The notes: generated from the sequence alone by a model not told the origin. A stretch of DNA of 64,000 bases from Flavobacterium potami (GCF_020026915.1 NZ_JAINUY010000003.1:372001-436000), one strand, 5' to 3'. Shown: positions 38,230 to 47,398, counted from the first letter of the stretch. Numbers and translations: made by a program.

Positions 38230-39110
38230 TTAATTACTGTTTTTTTCACCAATTGCACATCTTCGATAGGTATAAAAATGAAGAAAATTGTCCTTTCAAT
38301 TGATAAATTATCGAATTTTAACTCCGCATAATTCTTCTTTATATAATCAAGACAATTAGAAATGCTTTTGTCGTATCCGCCAGAACTTTGCTTAAAAGCA
38401 ATCATAATAGGGTAAACAACCCCAATATCGTTCGCCTTAAAATCTTCGATATCTATTTTTGCCTTTTCAACCCATTGCATTTTGATTTCCAGCAACCTGC
38501 TCGATGCCAGCAATGCATCGTAGTTACTGCTTTTTGACATTTCATCAAATATTGGGATAAAGTTATTCTCAAGGAAATACTTATCCGTCAAAACTTTATT
38601 TGGCAGTTCCTCTAAGGCTGTTTTAATACAGGACGCTGATGTTTCTCTAAACTTGGCCTCGCCAAACCACAAATGAATCTGTCCCGATGCCTCCACTAAG
38701 TGATAAGAGTCATATCCTTTCGATTCTCCATTTCCTGAAATAAAAAAATGCCCTTTTGAAATAAGAGGCGGTACCTTATATATTACGTGCAAAAGTGCAT
38801 GTAATAGAACTTCCCCATAGAATCCATAACCAATCTTCGCAGCTTCTTTCGCAGTATGATTATATCGTATTCTCGAATACAGAGCCTTTGTTAACAAGAC
38901 TTCATCTTCCTGAAGCATTTCAAAAACATCAAAAGCATAGTTTATAATATTATTATAAATCACCTTTGAAAGATTACTAGCATCAATTACTTTAAAACAA
39001 TTATCTTCTTTGGTAGACAGCGGAGACTTTTCCAGTTTCCTTAAACCACAAGGGAGACTGCATTCAAAAATGACCGTATTTTTAATCAAATCAATTAAAG
39101 GTTGTTTCAT
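38199..39110 (-). CDS. hamA: Hachiman nuclease HamA (DUF1837)
   Basis: 303 aa from the ATG at 39110; an alternative ATG is at 39134, with AAGGAG about 10 nt before it. The frame is open up to 39242, but that would place the coding start upstream of the operator-like palindrome (39157-39172) and a possible promoter, so a later start is preferred. DUF1837 features are YGEVLLHALLH, then GYDSYHLVE and LWFGEAKF. In these the Asp and the E-x-K (Glu151, Lys153 from this start) form the nuclease site. Partner of HamB in the same operon. Confidence 0.87.
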   Translation of the reverse strand: MKQPLIDLIKNTVIFECSLPCGLRKLEKSPLSTKEDNCFKVIDASNLSKVIYNNIINYAFDVFEMLQEDEVLLTKALYSRIRYNHTAKEAAKIGYGFYGEVLLHALLHVIYKVPPLISKGHFFISGNGESKGYDSYHLVEASGQIHLWFGEAKFRETSASCIKTALEELPNKVLTDKYFLENNFIPIFDEMSKSSNYDALLASSRLLEIKMQWVEKAKIDIEDFKANDIGVVYPIMIAFKQSSGGYDKSISNCLDYIKKNYAELKFDNLSIERTIFFIFIPIEDVQLVKKTVIKWIESKEQLI

Positions 39111-39156
39111 AAAAAAACAATTTACATCAAACATATAAATTTTGCTCCTTTTTCTT

Positions 39157-39172
39157 TTACGGATTTCCGTAA
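39157..39172. promoter_or_regulatory. Perfect inverted repeat TTACGGATTTCCGTAA upstream of hamA
   Basis: Arms TTACGGA and TCCGTAA surround a TT spacer. It lies 23-47 bp before the candidate hamA starts. A possible promoter (TTG at 39222-39220, then 21 bp, then TTATATTG at 39198-39191 on the minus strand) lies just upstream, so a bound repressor would block transcription. A one-mismatch copy stands in front of the DUF262 operon. Confidence 0.6.
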
Positions 39173-39281
39173 TCACTTTTCTTTTAACGGCAATATAATT
39201 TTTTAATAAAATTTTCGTGCAAGTATAAGTACCTGTTTTCAAAATTTGTTTTCAGTCTTCCGGAAATTGGTGCTTATAAAA

Positions 39282-39422
39282 ATGGAAGATTACTTGGAAC
39301 TGGACAAGCAGTTATGTTTTTCTATTTATGTGCTACACAGCGAAATTATGCAGCAGTACCGTCCCATTTTGAAGGCAGTGGCCCTGACCCATCCTCAGTA
39401 CATTACCATGATGGCGCTCTGA
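39282..39422 (+). pseudogene. OhrR/MarR-family regulator fragment (N-terminal 46 residues)
   Basis: ATG at 39282 encodes MEDYLELDKQLCFSIYVLHS and then QYRPILKAVALTHPQYITMM, which is the start of OhrR-like MarR regulators. The frame ends at TGA 39420-39422, before any winged-helix DNA-binding part. The next bases are unrelated repeat sequence (R3'). The rest of the gene is not in the window. It looks like a scar of an insertion or deletion at the island edge. Confidence 0.7.
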
Positions 39423-39473
39423 GAGGGATTACATTTGTGCCATAAAACCTAAATAGCATAAAGTAATCCATAG

Positions 39474-39761
39474 AGCCAAAGAAAGACAATCCTTCCTTAA
39501 CTAAAAACATTCTCTTAAAATCCTCCATAAATTTTGTAAATTTATATATTAGTTTCATGATATGAATCAATTGAGTTTTTATAATTTTTGCATCAATCCC
39601 CAACAGGACATCTAAACCAAATTAATAAAGCCAATGGAAGACAGACGTTACATATAGTAAGCCAATCTCTTCAAATCATCCAAAAATGATGTTGTAATTT
39701 GTCCTGTCCCCGTCACAACGCCAAATGGCGCCAATTGAAGACAATTGGCGCCATTTTTTTT
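39474..39761 (+). repeat. Dispersed intergenic repeat, copies R3' and R3, with terminator
   Basis: 39568-39761 is closest to R1 and R2. It shares CAATTGAGTTTTTATAATTT, CATCAATCCCCAACAGGAC, AATGGAAGACAGAC, GCCAATCTCTTCAAATC and the ATCAT/ATGAT hairpin. It ends with the same terminator stem as R1, GGCGCCAATTG/CAATTGGCGCC (39727-39737, 39742-39752). 39474-39545 is a degenerate tandem copy like R2'. The copy separates two truncated genes, at the right end of the defence island. Confidence 0.7.
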
Positions 39762-39869
39762 ACTACTCTTGCTAAATTGGCCACTTTGTATACTTTTTGC
39801 GTAAAATATTTAGTAAATTATTTTAAGTTTTCAAGCATTCCAAGCAAATAAAACGAAAAGCCATCACCT

Positions 39870-40043
39870 TTATTTCATCTCTTTTATGTCATCCATTTTC
39901 CAGCTTTTGTTGAAATATGCTTCTGTCGTTCCATAAAAACGCATATACGTAAACCAGTGTTTTCCTTTAATCGTCTGTAACCAGTTTTTCTCTTTTCCGG
40001 CAGGAGCCTTTGGACCAAAATACAAATCGACCGAACCAGTCCT
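39870..40043 (-). pseudogene. DUF1254/DUF1214 protein fragment (C-terminal ~57 residues)
   Basis: On the minus strand, ending at TAA 39872-39870, the frame reads GSVDLYFGPKAPAGKEKNW, QTIKGKHWFTYMRFYGTTEA and YFNKSWKMDDIKEMK. This is the conserved end of DUF1214 proteins. Upstream the frame hits a stop, and no other part of the gene is visible. It is another truncated gene at the island boundary. A longer frame in a different phase over the same bases is a shadow. Confidence 0.72.
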
Positions 40044-40244
40044 GAATTAAAAAAAGAACCTAAAATGTTGCGCATTCTAAAAGAAACCAATTTTAGAAAA
40101 TTGAACCATGGCAGAAAGCTTAAATACGCACAAAGTAGCTGCGAAATAGGTGATTTAAAGCTTTAAAACTTCATCTATTTTACCTTTATTTGATAAAACT
40201 ATCACCCTTTTCATTAATATTGTCAAAGATATAATCAATGTTTT

Positions 40245-40889
40245 ATGAAAATTATTTGTCTAATATTTATCGTAGCGCTTTTTTTGGGCTGTCAAAAAAT
40301 TATAATAAGCGACAATCTGACTTTTGTCTCTGAAAGATTTTTCAAAATCAAAAATTTAAAATTGCCTAAGGAGAATACTGTTTCTATTGGTAGTTATGTC
40401 ACAGATAAAGATTCTGTAGTTTCGCAATTCGAAATCCAATCCAAGTATTCTCCTATTGTAATCAAACTGGCAAATATCTCTCCTAATTTTGTTTTTAATA
40501 ACTACGAAAAGAGTGACTATCCTACTCCTGGTTATTTTTCTACAATTAATGAAGGTTTATATGAGATAAATGTAAGTCCGCCGATTTTTGATTCAAAAAG
40601 TAGAATTGATAAGATAGATTTTTTCTCTGATAAAAAACTGAATTATCAAATCAATAACGACAGCATCAAAAGCTTTAGTGTTAATTTCAATAAATTCGCA
40701 ATCCAAATAAATGATGACGTAAATAAAATCATATATGGAAAGATTGAATATTATGGATTAAAAAATCTAGATGCGCAAATGCTTCTTTATAAAATCCAAA
40801 ATGATTCTTTTCTTTTTATTTTAACTCCTATTAAAAAAAATATAGTTTTAGAGGAGCACTTTTTATATAACTATTTGTTCAATAAATAG
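40245..40889 (+). CDS. Hypothetical lipoprotein (214 aa)
   Basis: A short lipoprotein signal, MKIICLIFIVALFLGC, gives a lipobox with Cys16. The mature part is beta-rich with no recognised domain. It overlaps by 11 bp with the oppositely transcribed gene at 40879-41286. Very AT-rich, like the preceding island. Confidence 0.6.
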   Translation: MKIICLIFIVALFLGCQKIIISDNLTFVSERFFKIKNLKLPKENTVSIGSYVTDKDSVVSQFEIQSKYSPIVIKLANISPNFVFNNYEKSDYPTPGYFSTINEGLYEINVSPPIFDSKSRIDKIDFFSDKKLNYQINNDSIKSFSVNFNKFAIQINDDVNKIIYGKIEYYGLKNLDAQMLLYKIQNDSFLFILTPIKKNIVLEEHFLYNYLFNK

Positions 40890-41286
40890 TAGTTGGACTC
40901 TTTGGGGAGCGGGAATCATTTTTAATATTCTCGTAATACTTAACAATTTCTTCTTCAGTGAAATAACAATAAACGATATAACTATCAAAATCTTTGTCTA
41001 AGTAAACAGATTTTAGGTCAACCATAGCGTATGGCATATAAAAAGCTTTTGATTCAGATTGATAATTCTTTGTTTTATTCAGTTCTCCATTTAAAAAGCG
41101 AATTACGAATGGGGTGTAATTTATTCTTTTCTTGCCTTGCAAAATCTTATAGATCTTCTTTTGCTTATTAATATAGTTTTCTACTTGATATTGCTTATAT
41201 CCGATAAAAGATATAATCAATATAATGATAATTAATAATAATTTACAAAATATACTTTTTGTCTTCATTTTTACTGTTTTACTCAT
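40879..41286 (-). CDS. Hypothetical membrane-anchored protein (135 aa)
   Basis: One N-terminal transmembrane segment (~12-30, CKLLLIIIILIISFIGYKQY) is followed by a small soluble domain with no known family. It converges on, and overlaps by 11 bp, the lipoprotein gene. Confidence 0.55.
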   Translation of the reverse strand: MSKTVKMKTKSIFCKLLLIIIILIISFIGYKQYQVENYINKQKKIYKILQGKKRINYTPFVIRFLNGELNKTKNYQSESKAFYMPYAMVDLKSVYLDKDFDSYIVYCYFTEEEIVKYYENIKNDSRSPKSPTTIY

Positions 41287-41415
41287 GCGCTAATTTGATC
41301 TCGGAATCTTTTCTTTTACCCATAAAACTAAAATGCAAAAATTAATGATCCATTCAATTTAAAATCACATTCGTAGCAAAAGAAATACTTCAAACGGAAT
41401 TTTTCACCTAAAATA

Positions 41416-42168
41416 TTACATGATTCCCTGAAGAATACAGTTTTTGATAAGCTCAGCAGTATTTTTAGAATCTGATTTGGTCAATATATTATTTCGATGT
41501 TTTTTTACTGTTAACGGACTAATGAAAAGTTTTTCGGCAATTTCAGTATTACTCAAACCACTACCCATCAATTTAATAATATCGATTTCTCTTTTCGAGA
41601 ATTCTTTATTTTGTTTATTCTCTTTATCAAGACTTAAATTCATAAATGAAGGTTCTCCATTTAGACCTATAAGTGATATTTTATAAGTATTGACATTACT
41701 TAAATGATCAATTCTGGTATGAATATTTAAAGATTTTCCGTATCCTCCGTTATCATCCATTGTTAGCATTAACGCTTGGTGATTAAATAAGGCATAATCA
41801 CCATTTTTTAATCTCCCTCTGTAGCAGTAACTTATTTTGTAGCTTAGTAATTTTTCACGTCCCACATTCTGAAAAAAGAATTTCGTTAAAAAATCTTCCG
41901 CTTTTATTACGAAATCCAAATCTTCGGGATGAATTGCTCCTAAAACATCATTGAAACTGATTGTTTCAGGATCAAATCCGTGAAGCTCATAGATAGAGGG
42001 ACTGATATGCGAAAGTGACATATCAAAAAAATCAATTATATAGAACGAAAAAGGTCCGGTGCTAATAATGGAATTGGTCAGATCATCAAAGGATATCTGT
42101 GCTTTTGTTTTACTAACTGTTCGATTAGTAAACCAAACATCATGAAGACTTTGAATTTCAGAAAGCAT
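41416..42168 (-). CDS. PAS-LuxR family transcriptional regulator
   Basis: 250 aa from the ATG at 42168. The frame is open to 42324, but a good promoter lies inside that extension, so the shorter start is chosen. A PAS-like domain (~40-150; ELHGFDPETISFNDVLGAIHPEDL) is followed by a LuxR helix-turn-helix (~180-245; FSKREIDIIKLMGSGLSNTE, KKHRNNILTKSDSKN). No receiver domain. It probably responds to a cytosolic signal. No operon partner. Confidence 0.82.
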   Translation of the reverse strand: MLSEIQSLHDVWFTNRTVSKTKAQISFDDLTNSIISTGPFSFYIIDFFDMSLSHISPSIYELHGFDPETISFNDVLGAIHPEDLDFVIKAEDFLTKFFFQNVGREKLLSYKISYCYRGRLKNGDYALFNHQALMLTMDDNGGYGKSLNIHTRIDHLSNVNTYKISLIGLNGEPSFMNLSLDKENKQNKEFSKREIDIIKLMGSGLSNTEIAEKLFISPLTVKKHRNNILTKSDSKNTAELIKNCILQGIM

Positions 42169-42199
42169 AAAACGTAGGTCTGTTAAAGATTTGTTAAAG

Positions 42200-42231
42200 C
42201 AAAATAAGACAAAAAAATTATCAAATTCAAA
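42200..42231 (-). promoter_or_regulatory. Candidate Bacteroidota promoter for the PAS-LuxR gene
   Basis: The minus strand has TTTG (42231-42228), a 20-bp spacer, then TTATTTTG (42207-42200), close to the TTTG / TAnnTTTG consensus. This gives a 5' leader of about 25 nt and supports the start at 42168. Confidence 0.5.
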
Positions 42232-42441
42232 TGCTTTTGTAACTTTAATACATTGAGTAAGAATAGATTTACATGATAGAAAATTTGTGAAGAAATGTAT
42301 GAGATTAGATCTTATAATAATCATGGTATTATCTTCACTTTTTTCAAAATCAACTTAATTGATGAAAATTTCATTAAAAAAAATGATGATGTCATTAAAT
42401 TCTCTCAATATGCTCAATTATTTTCAAAGTATTATAAAATA

Positions 42442-42463
42442 AAAAAACAGCACGAATGCTGTT
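42442..42463. terminator. Bidirectional terminator hairpin with CGAA loop
   Basis: AAAAACAGCA and TGCTGTTTTT pair around CGAA, with A-run and T-run on the two sides. It lies in the 450-bp gap between the regulator and the repeat-protein stop at 42620. No gene is supported in this gap. Confidence 0.7.
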
Positions 42464-42619
42464 TTTTATTTTTCTTTATAATTATACTGTTTTTCCGATT
42501 GATTTTCTGCAAATTTTAAATACTACAGTTAAGCTAAGACCTATCTAAAAAATTACCTTTCAAAGTGGTCAAAACCGTCATGGATAAAATTATGCGGACT
42601 GTTTTAGTTTGTTTAAGCT

Positions 42620-45600
42620 CTACCATTGAATCTGCCTAAGTATCGTATAATCTGTACCTGTTCCAGCAACACTATTTTTGTTTTTAACCGCATTATTCAA
42701 TGCCTCATTAGCACTTGAGCCATAACCAATAGTAACTACGGTTATAAGACAATTCCATCCAGACATTTTATAAACATATTGAATTACTGCTGCAAATTTC
42801 TGTTTGGTAGTATGGGAGGTAAAATCAACTGAGGCGCCATACCTATCTTTCAAAGTATTCGTAGCTTGTTCTCTCTCCGATTTCTCATTTTTAGCATATA
42901 TGACTTTTGCATAATAACCTTTTGACATTTGGGCACAGTCTTTTGCGTCTTTCCCGTGGACAATATAGGTAAGTAACATATCTCCTCCTGCCGTGTTTGT
43001 GCTCTGTGTGACAAACGATACCTGATTTCCGTAGGTGGTGCCAGAAGCGGATACCGCATATGCCCTAACATAATAACGTGTTCCTGAAATCAGACCCGAG
43101 ATGCTTCCGCTAAAATTCCCTAAACCTGAACCGTATGTGATTCTAGCATTCCTAGTAGTAGGATTCTGTGTCGTAGCAAAACAAAATCCCCTTTCAGTAA
43201 CTTTGGAGCCACCAGAAATACTCCCTGAGAATGTAGCACCCGAGCCTGTAACTGAACTCACATTGTTAGTAATTACAGTTAATGCAGGATTCGGATTTGG
43301 GTTGGGATCGTCAATAGTTCCTGGTGCTTCTGTATCAGGCTGTTCAGGAGCATCGGTTCCATAGGAAATTTCATTACCGTAATAGATTCTTCCACTACTT
43401 CCAATTACGTAAGATCTGAAGTAATACCTAATCCCATACTCTATAGGTCTAGTTTTTACAGTAATCTCCCCGCTTGAAGTTCCATTTGAAGTATGAGGAT
43501 CTGACACTGTCGGATCATGCGATGGTTTCCAGCATACCCCACGCGCGACGATGGTTTCCGAACCTTTGACAGTGACATTGCTTTTTACATTAAATTCATT
43601 TGCATTTCCGCCGGAAGCATTTGCCGTGCTGATCTCAAAATTTGGAGCAGCCGGAGTGGTAAACATTACCTGATTACCATAGATTACCTCTCCTGATCTT
43701 AGAGTGATGAATGTTCTTAAGTAATAAGATGAAGAGTACTCGACAGGTTCAGGATACAAAACCGGCCCGATCGGAATTCTTATAGGATACGTTCTGAAAT
43801 ACTCTCCCATAGCATAGGTGTTCATTGCAATGGTTTCTTTACTTCCAGTTTCAACAGTCGGGTTAGGGACTTTGCTCCAGCAATAACCATAATTGGTTAA
43901 ACCATTAGAAAGAGCCCCGACAGGTCCATCTAAAACTCCTCCAGAAATAACCATTGGCAACGAAGTTTCATAAGGAACTGAAATTACTGGATCTACAGTT
44001 TTTACCGCATATTTAGTACTCTCCTGCGGTAAAGTGGTAAAAGAAAGTTCATTGCCGTAAACAGGAGCCTTGTAATCATTTTCACTTCCAGGAAGAACAT
44101 ATCCTCTAACATAATATTTTGTCCCGGGGTTTAATCCGCTAAAAAAGGATACATAATCAAAATCGCCAAATACATTGGTAATTCCTGTTATTCCCTCAAC
44201 GACAGCATTCGGCGATGTACTTATTGCCACGCCTAGTTTGGCAAAGGATACACCATCAGCTTTAACCCTTACAAAAGCTAAGGTGCTATTCAAATTCTCT
44301 ATAGAAATTGTTGTTACTACAGGAACTTCTATAACTGTTTCTTTTACTGTTGTGAAAGAAACCTGATTACCATAGTAAGTCGCTCCTGTTGCAGCAACTG
44401 CATACGATCTGACATAATAAGTTGTTAAAGGCTCCAAGCCTGTTAAATCACCTGATATCTTGGACTGTCCTGGAAAAGCAAAGATTGTTTTGCTGTCCGC
44501 AGTAGTTGGATTCGATTTTTTGCCCCAACAGAAACCTCTCTGAGTTACGGCGCTTGTTCCCGTAATCTGAGCTGTACAATAGCCTAACTTGTCCGTAATA
44601 AGAGATACATTGTCTGTCACCAGCTGCAGATCAGCTGGAGGAGGCTGAGGTGTCGTAAATGTAATTTCGTTGCCATAGACAACCCCTATGTTTGTTGTAC
44701 AATAAGCACGTGCATAATAATTTTTACTACCGTTTAATCCTTTTACAGCAGTACTGAAAGCCCCTACTCCTGAGCCACTTGCCGTAAAGCTATTGTTGAT
44801 AGTTGGATTTGGAAACTCGCTCCAGCACACTCCTCGTGCGCTAATTGTAGTTCCTGTAATTAGCACAGTTATGGCACCTCCTGAAGTTGCTGAAACTGAA
44901 GTAAGTTCTGTTACAGCTGAAGTTGTTATCGTTACTGGACTTGGTAAGGTAATTGAAATCTGGTTTCCATATACAATATCGTCTGAATCTGTTATAGCAT
45001 ATGCACGTAGATAATAAATGCTTCCAGGATTTAATCCTGTTAGTGTGCTGGTATATGAGCCACTTCCGACACCACCTGTATTTTTATAATCAGCTACGGT
45101 TGGATTCTGGGCCAAACTCCAGCAGACACCACGTTCAGTAACTGATCCAAAACCGGTAGTAGTGATATCACCTCCAGAAACAGCACCAGTAGCTGTAATG
45201 TTTGTAGCATTATGAGTACTTATGTTTATTGCTAATGGCTGGGCGGTTGTAAAACTGTTCTCATTTCCATAGATAATTTTTCCTGATGCAAGCTCAGCAT
45301 ATGCTCTGACATAATATTTTGTCATGGGATTAAGCCCTGTAATCGTGCTTGAAAATTTTCCTGTTCCGCTTCCATCTGAAGTATTATTTGTACCTGCCAA
45401 CGGACTAGGACCGGTACTCCAGCAAACTCCTCTTCGGACGACTGTCACTAAACCGGAAGCTAAATCCGTAACTGTTCCTCCCGACACTGCGGAAGAAGTT
45501 GTTATTGCTGTAATTGCTTCTGTATTTATCGATATGCTTTCCAATGTTGTAAAACTCACTTCATTACCGTAAAAGGTTTTACCCGTTGCAGAAGTGGCAT

Positions 45601-46750
45601 ATGCCCTCATGTAATAAAGCGTACCAGAGGTTAAACCCGTAATGGAAGCCGTAAAATTTCCGGGACCAGATCCATTAACTGTCTTACTGTTTGAAATCGT
45701 CGGTAAGGGAGTCGTGTTCCAGCAAACACCTCGAGTAGAAACTGTTCCAGGCCCTGTTATCTGTATGTTAACCAATGTACCTCCATTTGTAAAAGAAACT
45801 CCTGAAACAGTGCCGGTTTGGATAGCGAAGTTATAAGCTGGTAAGGTTTCAAAAGAAGTCTGAGATGAATAATAGGTAATCCCATTACTTGTAGTAACAT
45901 AGGCTCTTAGATAATATACCTTTTCGGGTAGTAAATTGTTTAAAGAGCTAGCATATGTTCCTTCTCCAGTTCCGTCTGCTGTTTTACTATTGGCAATTAT
46001 TGGATTTTGGCTGGTATTCCAGCATACCCCTCTTGCGGTTACAGTTTCTGTACCATTAAGCTTAACTACTCCTCCCGAAACTGCTGAAACTGTTGAAATG
46101 TCACGAACTGGAACAAAATCAATCGTAACGAGCTCCAAGGTTCTTATGGATATTGACGGACTGTATAGTGTTACTCCGTCATCTGTCAAAGCATAGGTAC
46201 GCAAAAAATAGGTGGTATTTGCTGTCAGTCCCGAAATCGTGCTTGTGAACAAACCTATGCCTGCACCGTCTGATGTCTTACTATCGTTCACTGTCGGATT
46301 ATTTGAGGTACTCCAGCAAGTTCCCTTCTGGACTACTTTGGCAATGCCTCCAACCTGCTTTACTTCTCCTTGCACGGAAGCACTAACAGCGTTAAAGGAA
46401 TTAGCCACAGGAGTACCTACTACAATGCCGGATTCCTTGCTTACAATTACAGATCGTACATCTGTGTAAATGGGATCACAGGTCATCTCGGAAACAACCG
46501 CACGATACTGTGTGTTTGACAAAGGCTTTACAATCATATTGTTGACTGTACCTCCAGTTATGTCAGACCAGAAAGTACCATCAGCAGACTCCTGCCATTG
46601 AATACTTCCTCTGTAACCAGTAGCGAGAGAGAGCTCTACGGAATCACCTTTGTAAATGGTCTGTCCATTCAAACTCTGAGACATAAAAATAATCTGAAAA
46701 AATACTAATATCAAAATATAGTATTTTTCTTTAAAATATAATTTTTTCAT
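42620..46750 (-). CDS. Large secreted repeat protein (11 fibronectin-like repeats, 1376 aa)
   Basis: After a signal peptide (~1-30, ending SQSLNGQ) and an Ig-like segment come eleven ~95-110-residue repeats. Each has an RGVCWS/N-type motif followed by NPT, a G-S-G-x-G-x-F/Y stretch and a closing YYVRAYA...YGNExSFTT, as in fibronectin type III-like Bacteroidota surface proteins. The eighth repeat has lost the Cys-Trp. A unique ~110-residue C-terminal domain (from LTYIVHGKDAKDC) ends the protein. No T9SS sorting domain is visible. It lies 24 bp after the T9SS-sorted protein, so they form an operon. Adhesion or surface structure is likely. Confidence 0.8.
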   Translation of the reverse strand: MKKLYFKEKYYILILVFFQIIFMSQSLNGQTIYKGDSVELSLATGYRGSIQWQESADGTFWSDITGGTVNNMIVKPLSNTQYRAVVSEMTCDPIYTDVRSVIVSKESGIVVGTPVANSFNAVSASVQGEVKQVGGIAKVVQKGTCWSTSNNPTVNDSKTSDGAGIGLFTSTISGLTANTTYFLRTYALTDDGVTLYSPSISIRTLELVTIDFVPVRDISTVSAVSGGVVKLNGTETVTARGVCWNTSQNPIIANSKTADGTGEGTYASSLNNLLPEKVYYLRAYVTTSNGITYYSSQTSFETLPAYNFAIQTGTVSGVSFTNGGTLVNIQITGPGTVSTRGVCWNTTPLPTISNSKTVNGSGPGNFTASITGLTSGTLYYMRAYATSATGKTFYGNEVSFTTLESISINTEAITAITTSSAVSGGTVTDLASGLVTVVRRGVCWSTGPSPLAGTNNTSDGSGTGKFSSTITGLNPMTKYYVRAYAELASGKIIYGNENSFTTAQPLAINISTHNATNITATGAVSGGDITTTGFGSVTERGVCWSLAQNPTVADYKNTGGVGSGSYTSTLTGLNPGSIYYLRAYAITDSDDIVYGNQISITLPSPVTITTSAVTELTSVSATSGGAITVLITGTTISARGVCWSEFPNPTINNSFTASGSGVGAFSTAVKGLNGSKNYYARAYCTTNIGVVYGNEITFTTPQPPPADLQLVTDNVSLITDKLGYCTAQITGTSAVTQRGFCWGKKSNPTTADSKTIFAFPGQSKISGDLTGLEPLTTYYVRSYAVAATGATYYGNQVSFTTVKETVIEVPVVTTISIENLNSTLAFVRVKADGVSFAKLGVAISTSPNAVVEGITGITNVFGDFDYVSFFSGLNPGTKYYVRGYVLPGSENDYKAPVYGNELSFTTLPQESTKYAVKTVDPVISVPYETSLPMVISGGVLDGPVGALSNGLTNYGYCWSKVPNPTVETGSKETIAMNTYAMGEYFRTYPIRIPIGPVLYPEPVEYSSSYYLRTFITLRSGEVIYGNQVMFTTPAAPNFEISTANASGGNANEFNVKSNVTVKGSETIVARGVCWKPSHDPTVSDPHTSNGTSSGEITVKTRPIEYGIRYYFRSYVIGSSGRIYYGNEISYGTDAPEQPDTEAPGTIDDPNPNPNPALTVITNNVSSVTGSGATFSGSISGGSKVTERGFCFATTQNPTTRNARITYGSGLGNFSGSISGLISGTRYYVRAYAVSASGTTYGNQVSFVTQSTNTAGGDMLLTYIVHGKDAKDCAQMSKGYYAKVIYAKNEKSEREQATNTLKDRYGASVDFTSHTTKQKFAAVIQYVYKMSGWNCLITVVTIGYGSSANEALNNAVKNKNSVAGTGTDYTILRQIQW

Positions 46751-46774
46751 AATTGATTTAAAAGATAAAGCGGA

Positions 46775-47398
46775 TTATAAAATAATAACTGGCTTACTGA
46801 TATTTAGACCATTCCCTGTGAGTTTGACATAATAAACTCCAGAACTTTTATTAGGAAGTGTAATGGTTTTGTTTAATTTATTACCGTCTAAGATTGTTTC
46901 AGAAAAAACTAACGATCCTAGCACGTTATAAATTTCTATCAGTATCGGGCCGCTACTCAGGCTTTTTTCAGATTTTATTGAAAAAGAACCCGTACTTGGA
47001 TTGGGATAAAGTACAAGTCCACTTTCATCCTGCATCTCTTCTGTACCAAGATTAGAACTTACTGTAATGGTTACCGAAACATTCGTGCTACATTTTTTGC
47101 CGTCATTAACAGTCAATGTGTACTGCGTTGTTTTTAAAGGATTTGCCACCGGATTAGCAACATTCGTTTGACTTAAGCCTTCTGACGGCGCCCATAAGTA
47201 TGAGTAATTCCCATTGCCTCCCGAAGCAGATGGCGAACCACCTAAAACTGTACTTGTTCCGGGAAGAATTGTTTTGCTAGAACCGGCATCAACTTTTAAT
47301 ACAGGTGCCTGATTAATTGAAAACTGAAGTTTAGTCTGGCTTTCAACTGAAAGAATAACAAATAGAAAAAGAAGTAGTAAAAAGTATTTTTTTTTCAT
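46775..47398 (-). CDS. T9SS type A sorting-domain protein with PKD/Ig-like domain
   Basis: 207 aa from Met at 47398; Met at 47404 is an alternative. A signal peptide (MKKKYFLLLLFLFVILSVESQ) precedes a PKD/Ig-like domain (~35-115; NGNYSYLWAPSEGLS...TTQYTLTVNDG). The C-terminal sorting domain begins with VLYPNPSTGSFSI and ends in KPVIIL. It is exported by the type IX system to the surface. It is upstream of, and probably co-transcribed with, the large repeat protein, and could be its surface partner. Confidence 0.85.
   Translation of the reverse strand: MKKKYFLLLLFLFVILSVESQTKLQFSINQAPVLKVDAGSSKTILPGTSTVLGGSPSASGGNGNYSYLWAPSEGLSQTNVANPVANPLKTTQYTLTVNDGKKCSTNVSVTITVSSNLGTEEMQDESGLVLYPNPSTGSFSIKSEKSLSSGPILIEIYNVLGSLVFSETILDGNKLNKTITLPNKSSGVYYVKLTGNGLNISKPVIIL

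Noticed and set aside
39403..39603. 66-aa minus-strand frame across repeat R3'
   Set aside because: It spans the junction of the OhrR fragment and the repeat; no independent support as a gene.
14560..39761. Spaced repeats considered as a CRISPR array
   Set aside because: The copies are far apart (several kb) with genes in between, unequal in length, and there are no cas genes.
39884..40090. 68-aa minus-strand frame over the DUF1214 fragment
   Set aside because: Wrong phase: the family-like sequence (GPKAPAGKEKNW) is in a different frame of the same strand.
42169..42324. N-terminal extension of the PAS-LuxR protein
   Set aside because: The extension contains a good promoter and no domain-like sequence; the shorter start fits better.
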